A DNA stretch of 64,000 nucleotides from Macrosoma leucophasiata (Eukaryota; Arthropoda; Insecta; Lepidoptera; Hedylidae). Shown piece after piece: positions 42,526-55,108 of the stretch. Position 1 is the stretch's first letter, and each line of letters opens with the position of its first letter. The position numbers and the translations under genes were made by a program. Under the pieces are notes generated by a model. It ran no database searches and was not told the origin of the DNA. It was given only the letters and a program-made list of their open reading frames with translations. The DNA is taken from contig JAWQUS010000008.1 in the NCBI GenBank assembly GCA_036365455.1, positions 20,753,501 through 20,817,500 on the forward strand, written 5' to 3'.

Positions 42526-45344
42526 TTGATAATGTATGCTGCCCTAACAATAGGATTGGCTGAGTTCAACTTTTAGCCTACGAAGGAATTTCGGGAAGGT
42601 CCAAATGTGGATAGAATAACACTTTATGAATAGGAGAACCCGAAAATGTGAGTCTAGCTTCCCAGCTATAAAAATATAAAACTATCGCAACTTCCCAGTT
42701 GCGATTATTTTGGAAATTACGATTGACTTGCGATTGAATTTTAGCTTTATCAAATTGGAGATATTTTGATTAAACAGTTAAAACCAATTGAATTCAATGC
42801 TTGTTAAATTATTGCAATTAAATAAAACTTTTAAAGCAAATTTCAATGGAATTCAGTTATGTTTTCAATGCTCGTGTGTGATTTATGAACTAACAAAAAA
42901 AAATCATCAGACATGTAAGGATTGGCTTATTAGATTTATTACAAATTTATTTTGCACTTGTTTGAAAAATATAAACTTTACTGATATTTCATTACAACAT
43001 CATCAGTTTTCTTTGTCAAAAATATCAAAAACGAAACGGGTGAATTTTGGACATGATGTTAAATGACAATAGGTACTTTGTTGCTTCACTTTTCATAATT
43101 CAAAAGCATTAAAGGTTACCTACTTAGTCCAAAGATCAGTCACAGTAAATCGTAGTGCGGTGTACCAAATACAAGAGTGCACAGCAATGACACAACTTAC
43201 GCCAGATAATGATGTAATGCAGTGCGGTTGGCGTGGCGTTGGCCTACATAATTCGTTTTTGTTATTTCGGGGTCCACTGTGGTCGGTAACTTCTGATCCA
43301 TGTTGTGAAAACCTAATTATATTTCGATTTGGATGTTGTTTATGTAATATATTATACGTATTTCTTTTATTCCATGTCATGAAGTGGAAATCAAGCATAC
43401 CTAGAGTTTAATTTGATGTTGAGGAATTATCTACTTCTCTATACTCTCTCTTTCTTTCTCCCTCTCTCTATCTACCTATATAAAACCAGAATTTTCAATG
43501 TATACCTATGCTTTGCTAGTGCGGTGGCACCTGCGCTCTCGAGCTCCGTCAATGGAGCACTACCACGTACCACCAAACCGTTACAAATACATTTTATATT
43601 GCCGTGAATAGTTAGGCTTGCTATCTGCTAAAACAAAAAAAAAAAACTGTCTGCGCCCAATTTGGCCGGACTTCCTACACTAAAAGCCGGTATTACTATG
43701 GAGCTTACTCAGAAATCGTGAAAAAAATATTTCAAAAAGTATCTTACAAGTCAGCCTGTATGCGTGACACTCGCATTAGGCCGGTTTTAGTTTTTGCATT
43801 ATACATTCTGCAGTAGATATGAGTGCCGATGGCGATTATCGGGGACGGCTTTGGCAGCGTGACCTTGGTTTATTTTTCTTTTAAATCACTATGACGTAAT
43901 AGCGGTTTTATCAGGGTGACCACCATGATATAATAAGGATTATCACAGTTACATTTTAGTGGTTAATTTAGGCGAGTTGAGGTGTGAATGCGCCGCACCA
44001 AATCGATGCAATAACTGACGAGCAAATGCTAAGTTGGCGTCGACAGCATTTTTATAGCATAGGTACGTTATAATGTGTTGCTACAATCGTATTTTTCCGA
44101 AATAAATACTTTATTTCTATGACAATCCACTTTGATTAATGGTTACCAATCTAGATGCATTTCATTAAAAAAAATATTGCACGGTCCATCATTTCCGTTT
44201 TCATCCCGTCATAACTTAGGAATTTCGAAAAAAATCCCAGTGCTCCTTCAGCCTCCTTCCAAATTTTTTGCTTCCTCTCCAAGAATATATTCTTTCTACG
44301 TGTTCATAAATAAAAAAGCGGCTACAACCCTGAGACATGCAGGTTCCTGAGAATCTACATGTCTCAGGGTTATTCCTTTAAACACATAGAGCAACACGGG
44401 CCACCGGCCACGGCCGCGGCGGACCGGAGCGGAGTATTCTTATGCAGGATGCCTGTCGCCTAGATGTTTAAATGTGTGCGTGAAATTGTTTTTGTATGGC
44501 GTACCGAAAGCTGGACATAATTAGCATACTATTATCTTTAGCAAATTGTGCTTTTTTGTATCTCTAACCCCGTTCCAAAAAACCGATTTTGATACTAAAC
44601 AATGTGTTAGTTTTTATGCTTCCTTGTAACGATATGATTCTAGAGAGTTCTGGTTAAAAACTATTATTATCATTCTAAAAATAAAATGCAATTAGGTATT
44701 GTCAGTTTCTATTTATTTTTTGTTTTATTTTTTTATCACAGCAAAAAAATCTGACAAAATGTAACGAGATGATAAGTATAAAAATAACATAACGTTCCGA
44801 ACGGCTAATTTTCTGATAACATAAACTCAGATTAGCAAATAAAGTCTTATTTTTTGCCTTGGACGTTGATCGCATATTTCTACATATAAAATGCTTTGTC
44901 CTGAATGACTGACTGACGGTTCAACGCACAGCCTAAACCGCTGATCGATTTTGTGATTTTTTGTTTAATTTTTGTCTGTCTGTCTGAATGTTTGTTTGCA
45001 TAACAGAAAAACTGCTGAGTGAAATTAAAAGCGGCTTTCACAGTTATATTTCTTAGCGTCTAACTTTAGAAGTGGTGCATGTCATGACATGTCTCATCTT
45101 AATTCGCCGCGAAGAACCTGAGAAACAAACATTTTTCAGGAATTTTTTTTCTACATGCAATACAATGCATACTGTCACTAGACTGGGAGTTTTGGCGGGA
45201 ACGCGGAAAAGAGCTGAGTCGCTGCGTGATATCATTTTCGAAATTTGTGTATAGTCGCATATTTATGTGTAAAAATGGTGGGATTTTTATCATAAAGCAT
45301 TCGACAACGTTCACGAGTGTACGAAAGTGATATTATTATAAGAA
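42526..45344. other. Intergenic, mostly unassigned
   Basis: Included are a SINE-A head fragment (43518-43566), a CT-rich run (43438-43475), a 14-bp inverted pair AACCCTGAGACATG (44326-44339) with its inverse at 44358-44371, and the GC-rich repeat 44384-44440. The frames at 42788-43411 have no recognisable homology and AT-driven composition; I do not call them. Confidence 0.4.
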
Positions 45345-45349
45345 GTCAA

Positions 45350-45835
45350 GTGATTTTTCATATTGCCTCCAAAACTTCCTAAAAACTTCTAGTAAAGTCC
45401 CCATCGCTTTACTGGAGCCATCTCATCATATTTCTCATGGAAGCATTTAATCATCGTCATCTTCCATGTAAATATTCATTAATTTAAAGAAACGTAAAAT
45501 TCAATATGTATACGACTGAAAGACTCCGTATCTAACATGAATAAACTATTTAAAAAAAAATGTCACTAACTCTCTGTACATCTATCTGTAATAATAAATT
45601 GCTGTTCGTTAGTCTCGCTAAAACTCGAGAACGGCTGGACCAATTTGGATAATTTTTGTTTTGAAAGATTTTTGAAAATCCAGGGAAGGTTTAAAAGGTA
45701 AGAAAATATGAAGAAATTGTAAGGGAAATAGTAAAAACCACAATTAAATTTTTCCATACAAATAGTCCATATCTATCAAACCTTTGACACATCATTCTCT
45801 GGCAATACGAAGTTTGCAGAGTCAATTAGTAGCTA
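45350..45835. repeat. Dispersed repeat G copy 2 followed by repeat F (-)
   Basis: 45350-45540 repeats 27005-27195 (TATTGCCTCCAAAACTTCC, CCATCGCTTTACTGGAGCC). 45590-45835 is repeat F in antisense, from GTTCGTTAGTCTCGCTAAAA to GGCAATACGAAGTTTGC. Confidence 0.65.
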
Positions 45836-46129
45836 TGCTATACGTAATATAGAGATATATATGAACTATAATTTAGAAAAAAATTGTCCAAGCAAGTAGT
45901 TGTAACAAGGCACTTTGCGTCGCGTAGATAGGTACATGCATACTATCTACGCCACTGATCCATCTCTTCATTGAAGCACGCCGAATTTGAACACTTCGAT
46001 GGTAAGCACCAGATTTGCAGGTAAATGCGAAACCATTGTTATAAGAATAAAAGAAAGAAGAAGAACGTCTACGCCTCAGATCTCCATAACTTTTGTACCT
46101 GCTGGTGGTCCAGTAGGTTCACAAAATTG

Positions 46130-46245
46130 CGATACATATTTTTTTTATGTAATGGAAGTGGTAAACAAGCATGCAGTTCACATTGATAAGTGGTGACTGC
46201 GGCCTATAGACACCCACACAAAAACCACGGTCAAAATGTTAGGGG
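46130..46245 (-). mobile_element. SINE-A tail fragment
   Basis: GGAAGTGGTAAACAAGCATG through TAGACACCCACACAAAAACC only. The rest of the element is absent. Confidence 0.7.
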
Positions 46246-46833
46246 TGTGCTAACATCATTTTTCGATTTAGTTAACAGTTCGTGACTTATTAAGCTTTTA
46301 AATGTCAAACCCTATACTGCGCGTGTTTTGACACGCACTTGACCGGTTTTTTTTTTACAATTTTTATGTGTTATAAATAAACGGTTTTAGCACATTTCCT
46401 AGATATCTCGCATCGAATAAGGTAACGTATTTTTGAGACCATTATTTCCATATTTCACCATTTGCAACTTGTGAACTAGACTAAAATATGTATGTGTGCG
46501 AAATGTTTGTTCAGGGCATTGATGTGTTTAGCAGAGATGTCGAAGCGAACGCCGGTGACGACACACACCAGTAATCTGTGAGTTGTGAGTCAACGACTCG
46601 ACTCTCGAGATGAAAGGCATTCTCTTAGCGGGCCAAGGTTGGGTCAACGCAAAGGGCGAGCCGTACTGTATCACCACGATTATAATAGGAAAATTGTCTA
46701 CCTGCCGCCAATACAGTAGTGTTTTGTGAACAGAAATTGATAATGCCGTCTCCTCATGGCCTCCATTTATACGCGGAACAAGAAAGAGAAGAGAAAAAAG
46801 TGTGAAGGTGAGATTTAGTGGATGGTGGTGGTG

Positions 46834-47170
46834 CAGTGCCGGATAAAGCCGGTGCGGGGCCCGTAGCATATGTGACCGTGGGGCCCTAGAGTTACATTGC
46901 CTACTGAAATTTAAGATGTAAATAAAACGGAACATTTACGAAAAGGAATCGAAAACAATACTATGGGATTCCCCCTGTAAGTATTGTGGTATTGCCAACT
47001 TACAACATAATAATATATGTATAAAATTTCAGTGCGGCCAACGCTCACTTTGAGAATAGCTAAGGTGTATTACATATTTGTGGTTTTTTTTTGGGCACAT
47101 GCGCGGGGCCTCCCAAGGCGCGGGGCCCGAAGCATTTGCTGCCTCCTGCTATATGGCTAATCCGGCACTG
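46834..47170. mobile_element. hAT-type non-autonomous element with 8-bp target duplication
   Basis: CAGTGCCGGATAAAGCC starts the left end and GGCTAATCCGGCACTG closes the right. TGGTGGTG flanks both sides (46826-46833 and 47171-47178), the 8-bp duplication expected of hAT transposition. GGGGCCCGTAGCA and, inverted, TGCTTCGGGCCCC extend the arms. No transposase frame is present. Confidence 0.85.
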
Positions 47171-47261
47171 TGGTGGTGGTAACGATGAAACTACGATTGA
47201 GTTCACCAATCCGTATGGCGAGCGATTATGGCATAATTTCCCCTACGGACACCCCAGTTGT

Positions 47262-47330
47262 GAGCAGCTTTGGGGAAGGCATTTGTCCAGTAGTTGACGC
47301 TTTTCGGCAGAAGCGGTGATCTATCTTTTT
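47262..47330 (+). pseudogene. Fossil LINE 3' end
   Basis: GGGGAAGGCATTTGTCCAGT then AGTTGACGCTTTTCGGC parallels the end of the fossil at 63786-63902 (GGGAAGGGCTTTGTTCAGCA), where the frame reads LGKGFVQQWTSFG. Here the Trp region is broken by stops. Confidence 0.45.
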
Positions 47331-47761
47331 GTCAAACTTTATATTTATTTCGTTTTTTGTTTTTAGATCGGGCTTTATGTAGGCGGCCTGTCTCGAGACG
47401 GCACTAGTCTACATCACCGAGCAATCGGCGAGCGCAGAAGGAAGGAATTGATTTTAATGGGAAATGGAAACTGATGAAATGGAAGACAATGTTATTTTTT
47501 TTTGTGTCTATTATTTATTAGGGACTTTGAGTCGGCGTTCGACTATGCCAGCCCGTGGTTGCTAATTAAGACAATGTTATGTTTCTTATTCAGGTATTCT
47601 TTTTATATTAACAAAACTCAAACAGTACAAGTGTTTATTATTTTTATGATACTCGTTCAATTTGTACTACATACTTCGTGCTAATAAATTATCATAAACT
47701 TTCCTCTCGATACTATAAAAAGTACAAATGGGTGGCTTCACTTTACTTTTATAATGTACAC

Positions 47762-47998
47762 TAGCTGACCCAGAAAACTTCGTATTGCCTCAAAATGAAA
47801 TAATGTGTCAGTTTTGATAGATACGGACTATTTGGGGAAATGAATATGTGGTTTTTACTATTTCCCTTCAATTTCTTCATATTTTCTTACCTTTTAAACC
47901 TTCCGTGGACTTCCAAAAGTCATTCAAAACCAAAATTAGCCAAATCGGTAAAGCCGCTCTCGAGTTTTAGCGAGACTAACGAACAGCAATTGATTTAT
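47762..47998 (+). repeat. Dispersed repeat F, copy 3
   Basis: GCTGACCCAGAAAACTTCGT to TAGCGAGACTAACGAACAGC. It is the most complete member with copy 1. Confidence 0.65.
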
Positions 47999-48699
47999 AT
48001 ATATTTATATATAGATCATTATAGTTCTCGTTAAAGTTATCCGATGGTAAACAAGTAATAAGTAAACATTTACTTAATTTATGATAGATTTTTCTATATT
48101 CATGTAAATTTGGTCAACTAAACAGGTGTATTTATTTGCAGCATACTCTATGATGAATTGATGTCATAAGTCTCATCAATTTTATAACAACTCGTAGTCT
48201 CGTAGTCGACTACTGTTAATCTTAATCGGTCTTAATCTCTTGATCTCCAACATAAATATCTGTGCATATGATCTTAACAAAACAATAAGTTCTATTGTAA
48301 AGTAGGTAACTTCCGCAACACAAAGCCTGGGTTGCACCACGAAATTTTTTGCTAATTATGATACTATCATGGGAAGATAAGAATTATAAGAATTTTTTTC
48401 ACCTCCTTTGAATATTTATACAAGAGGAGTAAGTAATGTTGTGGATGACTTGACAGACGTCCTCGCTACGGCTTACGGGCGACTTAAGTCAATATCTAGA
48501 TGTGAGAAAGTGAGTATAGAGTTGATTAGGTATGTATTTTGAGTTCAGGTGTATATGTATGTGATGATATATCATGTATTATTGAATTGTTTTAAGGTGT
48601 TCACAATGTGTTTAGTGAAGTGATTGAATGAGTTTCTTGTACTTGATAAGAAAGAGTAGAAAGAAAATACGTCCGGCACAGCAATACTTTTTATATATG

Positions 48700-48885
48700 A
48701 ATACAATAACTTTTACGGCCCTGTAATTTCCGGCACAGGGGCATAACACCTTAGGCCTCATGAGTGGTAACGCATCTGTATTTTGACCTTGGTCTTTGGG
48801 CGGGTGTCTATAGGCTGCAGTCATCACTTAACATCGATGTGAGCTGCATGCTTGTTTGCCACTTCCATAAAATAATTAAAAAAAT
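48700..48885 (+). mobile_element. SINE-A tail half
   Basis: GGCCCTGTAATTTCCGGCAC to TGCTTGTTTGCCACTTCC, then AAAATAATTAAAAAAATAT as an A-rich tail. It is 5'-truncated, as retroposons often are. Confidence 0.75.
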
Positions 48886-49232
48886 ATATATACAAATTTG
48901 GTGATTTGCACGAATACGTTAGTCAGCTATGTTATTTTGTTCAACACGATGTCATTTGCGCTTAAAATAAGAGAAAGAAGCCCATAACAATTCTTTGCAG
49001 CAGGAGTTACCAACCTAGGAGCGGCAGAAGTACCTATGCATTATGTAAAAATATGTATGCGTGCAATGATGACAATATCAGGTACTTTGCCTTATTTTTT
49101 TACTACTGCCACTATTTCAAAACCCGACGACGTCCGTCGTTAATCGCAGTTTATACTAATTTCGACAAATCAAGACAAATATGTTAGTTTCTTTTTATAT
49201 TAACTGAAAAAGTAAAGGGGTAGAACGTATTA

Positions 49233-49549
49233 TATATTTAACTGCTTCAGTAGTCTAGTGGTAGCAGGCCACTACTACTACGCTGGAGGTCCTGGGTTCG
49301 ATTCCATGGTAGGGGGTTATCAGAGATAACGGTTTAAAAGCCTTTATATCTGGTTCTATTGGGATTTTCTGGAAGTTGCCCAGTACCTCAAAGTTTGGTA
49401 ATGTGCCCCGAGATGGCAACAGGCTCGCCACCTGTTACATGGGCCAAAAATGTAACCGGCGAATCATGGGTGTTGGCATGTATGCTTGAATGCATGCATT
49501 TACGTTTGCCTACTCCTTCGGGGATTACAGGTGTGTAGTTACGTTTTTA
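49233..49549 (+). mobile_element. SINE-B copy with 12-bp target duplication
   Basis: TAGAACGTATTA borders it exactly at 49221-49232 and 49550-49561. Reads CTTCAGTAGTCTAGTGGTAG (box A), TGGGTTCGATTCCATGG (box B), the family body, and the tail GCCTACTCCTTCGGGG..GTAGTTACGTTTT. Confidence 0.9.
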
Positions 49550-50303
49550 TAGAACGTATTAATCATAGTCCTGAAGGCCTCGTCAAAAAAAGGTTGGGAA
49601 ACCCTGCTCTACAGTATCAACAACGCTCTACATATAATGTGGATCAACTGCGTACAAAATAAAAGTATAAAAGCATGTTGGTGTTGCGTCGAGTTGAATT
49701 ACCAAACTGCTATTAAAATAGCCGTCGACCGGCACTTGGTGTTTCTCAATTTGTAAATTGTAACATTATATAACACGATAGCACAGTCATGGCGAACAAC
49801 ACTTCATTATACTCATTTTCCCTAATTTACAAGTTTCATCATCCCTTAAATTAAACGTGTAAACTCTATGGACCTGTTAATTATGCAAGTTTTGTGGGTA
49901 TGGCCCCAAAAATCGTACACATAACACTTGTAAGTCTTGGACTGTTCTTTTCATTGTACACTTTTGACCCAAAAGGTGCCAGCTGCACCCGTTTATTGAT
50001 GGTGAAACCTGTAGGTTTTACCAGTCGGCGTATTTTGAACAGAAAAAGGCAAACACTACGCGTTACGTTAAGATGTAGATATGTACTTTAAAACTGTAAG
50101 TAATGCGAAGAAATTGGGTGTTTAGATACATCAAAATTACACAGAATGTTACTTGGCACAAAAAAAATGGAAAATTTAGCTGAAAATATAGCGCCCGTGT
50201 TTAAAGTCCGACCAGTACTTGATCAGCTCAATAGTATGGAATATATTATTATAGATTTAGGTACCAAGTTAATGAAACGGTTCATTACGTAGGAGTACTC
50301 TAC

Positions 50304-50342
50304 TTATAATTGTCGATGAATGTTATTCATCGACAATTATAA
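50304..50342. repeat. 18-bp perfect palindrome with 3-nt loop
   Basis: TTATAATTGTCGATGAAT at 50304-50321 and its exact inverse at 50325-50342, separated by GTT. Confidence 0.8.
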
Positions 50343-50584
50343 AAAAAAATACTAAAAAATAGGTAGGTACCTATAAAATCTACCTATGATTGAGGGGCTT
50401 AAAAATTGCAGGAGTCTCTATTCATCTATTTACGTGTATTTTACTATATTATTTTGCACATTTTAAGTTTAATTTTCACGCCAAGTCCTTTTCCAAGTGG
50501 TAATAGCACAGTCTAAAGAAAACGAACAAATTAGTGGTTTTCTTTAAGTATACTGTGGACACTGTGGTATTAGCATCAAGATAT

Positions 50585-50885
50585 TTTTTTAATGTAAGGA
50601 GTGGCAAACAAGCGCGCAGCTCACATTGATGTTAAGTGATGACTGCAGCCTATATACATATAAATAAATAAAAACGAGAGGTCAAAATATAGATGCGTTG
50701 CCACCCCTAAGACTTGAGGTGTCATGTCTCTATGAAAGTTATTACGGAGCCATACATTACCACCTAACCGGAACACGATAGTGCCGAACACTATCATTTA
50801 GAATCAGATAGGTTAGGTTAGGTTAGTGCGGTTAGGTTAATGCGGTGGTGGCTACGCCTTCGAGCTCCTTGGGACTCTACCTACA
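50585..50885 (-). mobile_element. Diverged SINE-A copy
   Basis: TTTTTTTAATGTAAGGAGTGG through GATGCGTTGCCACCCCTAAG to the head GCGGTGGTGGCTACGCC. Inside its head lies an expanded GGTTAGGTTAGGTTAG stretch (50810-50830), which matches the insect telomere unit but is probably a local expansion. Confidence 0.65.
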
Positions 50886-53040
50886 TTGTACCTACATCCA
50901 TCCTTTTGCACACTGTGCCACATAAGTATTTACACTTACTTGGAATTCGAAACCAGGTTTAGGGTGTGAAGTTAATGAATCCAGAGGACATGATTCGGCT
51001 AGCTTGTGTCACCACAATGAGGAGGAAAGTAAAGGCCACACAAATGAAGACTATCTCTACCAGATCGAAGTCCTTACAAATTGCCGAGTTCATCTCAATT
51101 AGACCGGGACCGGGGTTTTGCACTTTCATACATCTACAAAGTATTCAATGGGATTTGTTTATGTAAAGTATATACATTGAATACAACATAATTTTAATTC
51201 TTCTTTACTGTTAAAATATTTTTAAAATTTTCTATAGTGAATTTGAAATGTCATATCATTTTGATTATAAACAAAAATATAATTGTCAGGTGTTGCCAGT
51301 CATATGAATGCCTAATTAAAAAGAAAAGTAAACACATCTTGATATGCAACCTTAATAGACAATCTAGTGGATATATATTCTCTAGATTATAAATATGCGT
51401 AAAAATTAAGTTTGCAGCATATCTGGATGAACGAAATGATTCTGCAGTGGGATCCTTAACTATTAGGTATAGAGTTAAAAATTTGGCTTTATCAGATCTC
51501 ATATCTGATAACTTTTTAACAAAGTGAGCTTCGATATAGATATAGAGTTAATCTCCGCTTGGAACATTTTTTATGAAAATGTTATTAGGAAATTACCGTG
51601 TCCTCAGATTAGATGCTCGCAAAATAAACTTGTGCTTTCAGTACTCCGAAAAGTAAATTATGGTTCCTACTCTTAGGAAATCTTTACAATAATTTTCAGT
51701 CGCTAATACCTATTTAGGAAATCCGCAATTGGCCATGAAACTATTGTATTATTACTAAATCGAACATTGCCTTTGATGCAGAGGTAGGTACTTATTGTAT
51801 GGACGTATAATAATATGGATAATATATGGATATTTCTTAATCGGACGTAATTAGCGTAAAGAGGATGTTATATACCTATTTCGTAATATTTTTTTTGTGT
51901 CATTGAAGACGATTGTTTATATAATTTTATAAAAAACAGTGAGTGAATTTTCATACGCACGTAAGAACTTCTTCAGCGTGACAATTCAATATAAGTACCA
52001 GAATTATAACAAAACGACAATTAAAGTTTAGCAACTAATTTCAGACTGTTGCTTTTATCTGTTTAGCAACTAACTTCAGAATGTCGCTTTTATTTGTTGG
52101 TGTGCGCGCGCATCGTTAAACTTAATTCTCATCAATTGTACGAACTGTCTATAGTTAACTTCAATATCTATTTAGGTAGATAGGTATTTACATTATGATG
52201 TACATACATATTTCGATAGAAGATCAATACTGAGATTTTGGCTAGGTATACATATATCTAAAGTTGTACCTACTTTAGATTTTATCGCGCAGTTTAATCA
52301 AATCCAGGTAAATGTAAATATGATTATCTACGATAGGTTCGTTAAAAATTCATTCGCAATTTTTTCAGATAAGTTAATTGTTTCGTTTTGTCAGAAAAAG
52401 AGGTTGAAATATTCTTTGAGAGCGAATATAGAAAACCAGTTCAAATTATCTGTATGTATAAAGTAGGTGTACCGTAATGTACCGTATGTACCACAAAGAG
52501 CATCTATGGCTATTGTTTAAAAGCAAGCAGATGTTCCTGGAAATGCATTGCGTAGTTACTAGGTACTTTTTATTGAATAGTGTCTCTAGTTCAACAAACA
52601 ATAGGTAATGTGCAAGCCACCTAATCTAACTAAGTATCAACTGTCTATAATTCCAAGCTAAGAAGTAAAAAAACCAAGAAATCATTGAAATGTACCTAGG
52701 TACCACAGTTATAATGTACCTAGGAGATAAATTATGTGTTCCACGCCATCTATAGGCAGTTTAGCGAAATCTTTTAGCCACCATGTTAATCACCATGAGT
52801 TTGGTTACTTTCAATCGGTGAGTGGTTCGGTGGAAACCAGCTCCTTTAATACAAGTCACCATATACACAACAGATGGCGCTATCCAAAATGAAAATGTTC
52901 CTGGAGATTTTTATCATTAGGTACCTATCTCGAATTGGAAAGTATACCTACTGAAACTATTCTATCGACATTGATATGATATTTTGTGATATGAAAGTGA
53001 CATAAAACAAGAGTACTATAGCGTCACCCGGTTCCGTTAG
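50886..53040. other. Upstream region of the orphan exon; mostly unique
   Basis: I see no SINE or MITE copy between 50890 and 53040. A 35-bp unit starting TTTAGCAACTAA is tandemly duplicated at 52027-52061 and 52062-52096. A frame at 50966-51166 has no recognised homology and is not called. Confidence 0.4.
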
Positions 53041-53095
53041 TTTAGCTTATGTGCGCAGGTGGACACCGTGCGAAATGAACGAACCATCGAACCAT

Positions 53096-53129
53096 TCAGT
53101 ATAATGTTCACCTCAACAGTTAACGGTCG
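53096..53129 (+). promoter_or_regulatory. TATA-less core promoter: initiator plus DPE
   Basis: TCAGT at 53096-53100 fits the arthropod initiator with A+1 at 53098. GGTCG at 53125-53129 is exactly +28 to +32 and fits the downstream promoter element consensus RGWYV. No TATA box precedes it. The ATG of the following exon lies 107 nt downstream, a plausible 5' UTR. Confidence 0.55.
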
Positions 53130-53204
53130 CGCCAGTCGTCACCGCGGCACCGCAGTTCCTTCCGTTCATTCGATGTTCTCGATACGCGGTTGTTTTGAAT
53201 AAAA

Positions 53205-53404
53205 ATGTTCCATCCCCGAGGATCCCTCACCTGCGCCGACGAAGATTTCGCCAAGCCCGTAGAGTCCATAATGCGGTGTGAGGACTTCAAGAGTAATTTC
53301 GCGAGGAAGCTCTCCAACCGCTACACCTCCAGACCAGTGTCAGGGATTAGAGAGACTGTCTTCAAGCTGCACCCGGCCGAACAGCGGGAGGCACCCAACA
53401 ATGT
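53205..53404 (+). CDS. First coding exon of an unidentified protein
   Basis: The ATG at 53205 has A at -3 (AAAAATG) and opens 66 codons plus 2 nt up to a strong donor AACAAT|GTAAGT; reading on past it soon reaches a stop. Codon use is GC-richer and more balanced than the surrounding DNA, and the Inr + DPE promoter lies just upstream. The peptide starts MFHPRGSLTCADEDFAKP, is charged, and contains FKSNFARKLSNRYTSRP; no signal peptide, helix or known domain is visible. I do not recognise it. Downstream exons were not found before 64000, so intron 1 exceeds 10 kb. Confidence 0.65.
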
Positions 53405-53962
53405 AAGTGCCTTTACTCAGTTTTTTTGGCAAACCTTACTTTTTGCGACCGGTTTTTTCTAAACAGCAATAGAGCCGATGTCACGGACAACGGTTTATTT
53501 TGATGGGCCAAGCGATTTGTTTTATTTAGCTAATGTAAGTCTTTATTGTGTGGAAATGTTAGTGAAAGTGGTTTCGTTATTGTGACACCAAGTGTTATGA
53601 TATTAATTGGAATTGTATGTTCATTGCATCTCAGCGAATAAATTTGCTTGCATTTAGGTATTATACTCGTATTTACGTTTATTTTGTTACTTGATCGTAC
53701 CTCCTGTAATTACTTACCTATATTTTTCACAATCAGGGAATCGAGCCAGACACCTCATAGTTATGTATAGTAGTTCACATGGTTGCTTGCATCCATGAAT
53801 CGTTTATAATATGATTCAAAAGGGGCAAACGAGTTCAGAATCTCCTTGTCGATAGGTGAGAACTTGAATATGAAAATGGTCATATACCTACTTCACAATC
53901 TGCACAACACTAGTTACTGACATCTACGCAATCTCCACTAATCGTCGTTAAAACCTTGTGGT

Positions 53963-54120
53963 TATGGGCGGTTTGAAAACATCCGACAACGGGTTGGCCA
54001 CTAACCTGTATCTCCACCAACCCGCATTGGAGCACCGTGGTGGAGTAAGCTCCAGGCCATCCCCCGAAAAGGAGGAGAGACTCGCGCCCAGCAAAGGGAC
54101 GTCTGAATGGTTCCCATTGT
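53963..54120 (+). repeat. SINE/LINE tail copy matching 28050-28195
   Basis: GGTTTGAAAACATCCGACAA, CGGGTTGGCCACTAACC, GGAGTAAGCTCCAGGCC and AGGGACGTCTGAATGG match the tail of the 5S-headed SINE at 27866-28205. The 5S-like head is absent, so this is a truncated SINE or the donor LINE's own 3' end. Confidence 0.65.
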
Positions 54121-54489
54121 AATCTCCACTATGGCAAATATCAACCAGTTAGATCTAAATCGAAATACGTCAGAAGAGAGTACATACACTTTATTCAATA
54201 ACTTCATTAAAAGTATAAGTAATAAAAACAAAATCGAGGTTTATCAAAACACGGAGCTGAATAAAATACAGTAATACGCGCAAACCTATCTAAAAACACG
54301 ACGAAAGATGCTGTTGTGCCCACCCAAGCGAGAACTTTTGTTGTGATAAATACTCACTTCTCTCGGAAACGCACGAGGACCTGAAAGAAAAATATCACTA
54401 CATATTTACCTACTGAAATGTTGGGTGAGACCTATACGTACTTATCATCTAACCGGCAAGCAATAATGATGAACACTAGCTATTTTTAT

Positions 54490-55108
54490 GTAAGGAAGGG
54501 TGCAAACAATTATGCAGGTAACATTGATGTTAAGTGATGACTGCAGCCTATAGACATATATACAAAACCAGAGCTCAAAGTGCAGATGCGTTGCCACTCC
54601 CGCGACCTACGTTGTATGTCACTGTAATAGTTTTTAGGAGGTCATACTTTAACATCTAACCGGAACACAATAGTGCTGAACACTACCATTTGGCGACAGA
54701 TAAATTAGGTACAAAACATCTGGTATACAATAAACAATATTATCTTCTGTTCCATTCAATGCGGTGGTGTTTACGCCGTCCCTGCTCTGGAACTCTACCA
54801 CCAGTAAAATTTTAAGGTAATACCATGAAGTAGATAATAAATCTATGGGTAATACGGTGATGCCTTCGTCCTTGAACTCGACTATACCACTAGTAGATAG
54901 GTATGTTGCTAGCTATGATGCTGGGTATGGTTTTTTTTAGACACCCACACAAAGACCAAGGTCAAAATGCAGCTGCGTTGCCACTCCTGAGGCCTAAGGT
55001 GTTATGCCTCTGTGCCGGAAATTACACGATAGTGATGAACACTACGGATGCGGTGGTGCCTACGCCCGCGAGCTCCGTCACTGGAGCTCTACCACCAGTA
55101 AAAGAGTG
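54490..55108 (-). mobile_element. Cluster of three SINE-A copies
   Basis: A diverged copy spans about 54485-54808 and contains a 45-bp insertion near 54715-54760. A head fragment is at about 54835-54897. A younger-looking copy is at 54935-55102, with a deletion joining GGAAATTAC directly to ACGATAGTG. All point the same way and lie in the presumed first intron of the orphan gene. Confidence 0.7.

Noticed and set aside
42788..43411. Two overlapping frames of 83-92 codons as a gene
   Set aside because: AT-driven composition, no splice signals, no homology that I recognise.
50130..50230. piggyBac-like transposase fragment (FKVRPVLDQLN)
   Set aside because: Only about ten residues resemble the family, and no ends or longer frame support it.
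50966..51166. 66-codon frame upstream of the orphan exon
   Set aside because: No domain, no promoter or splice context, and no repeat elsewhere.
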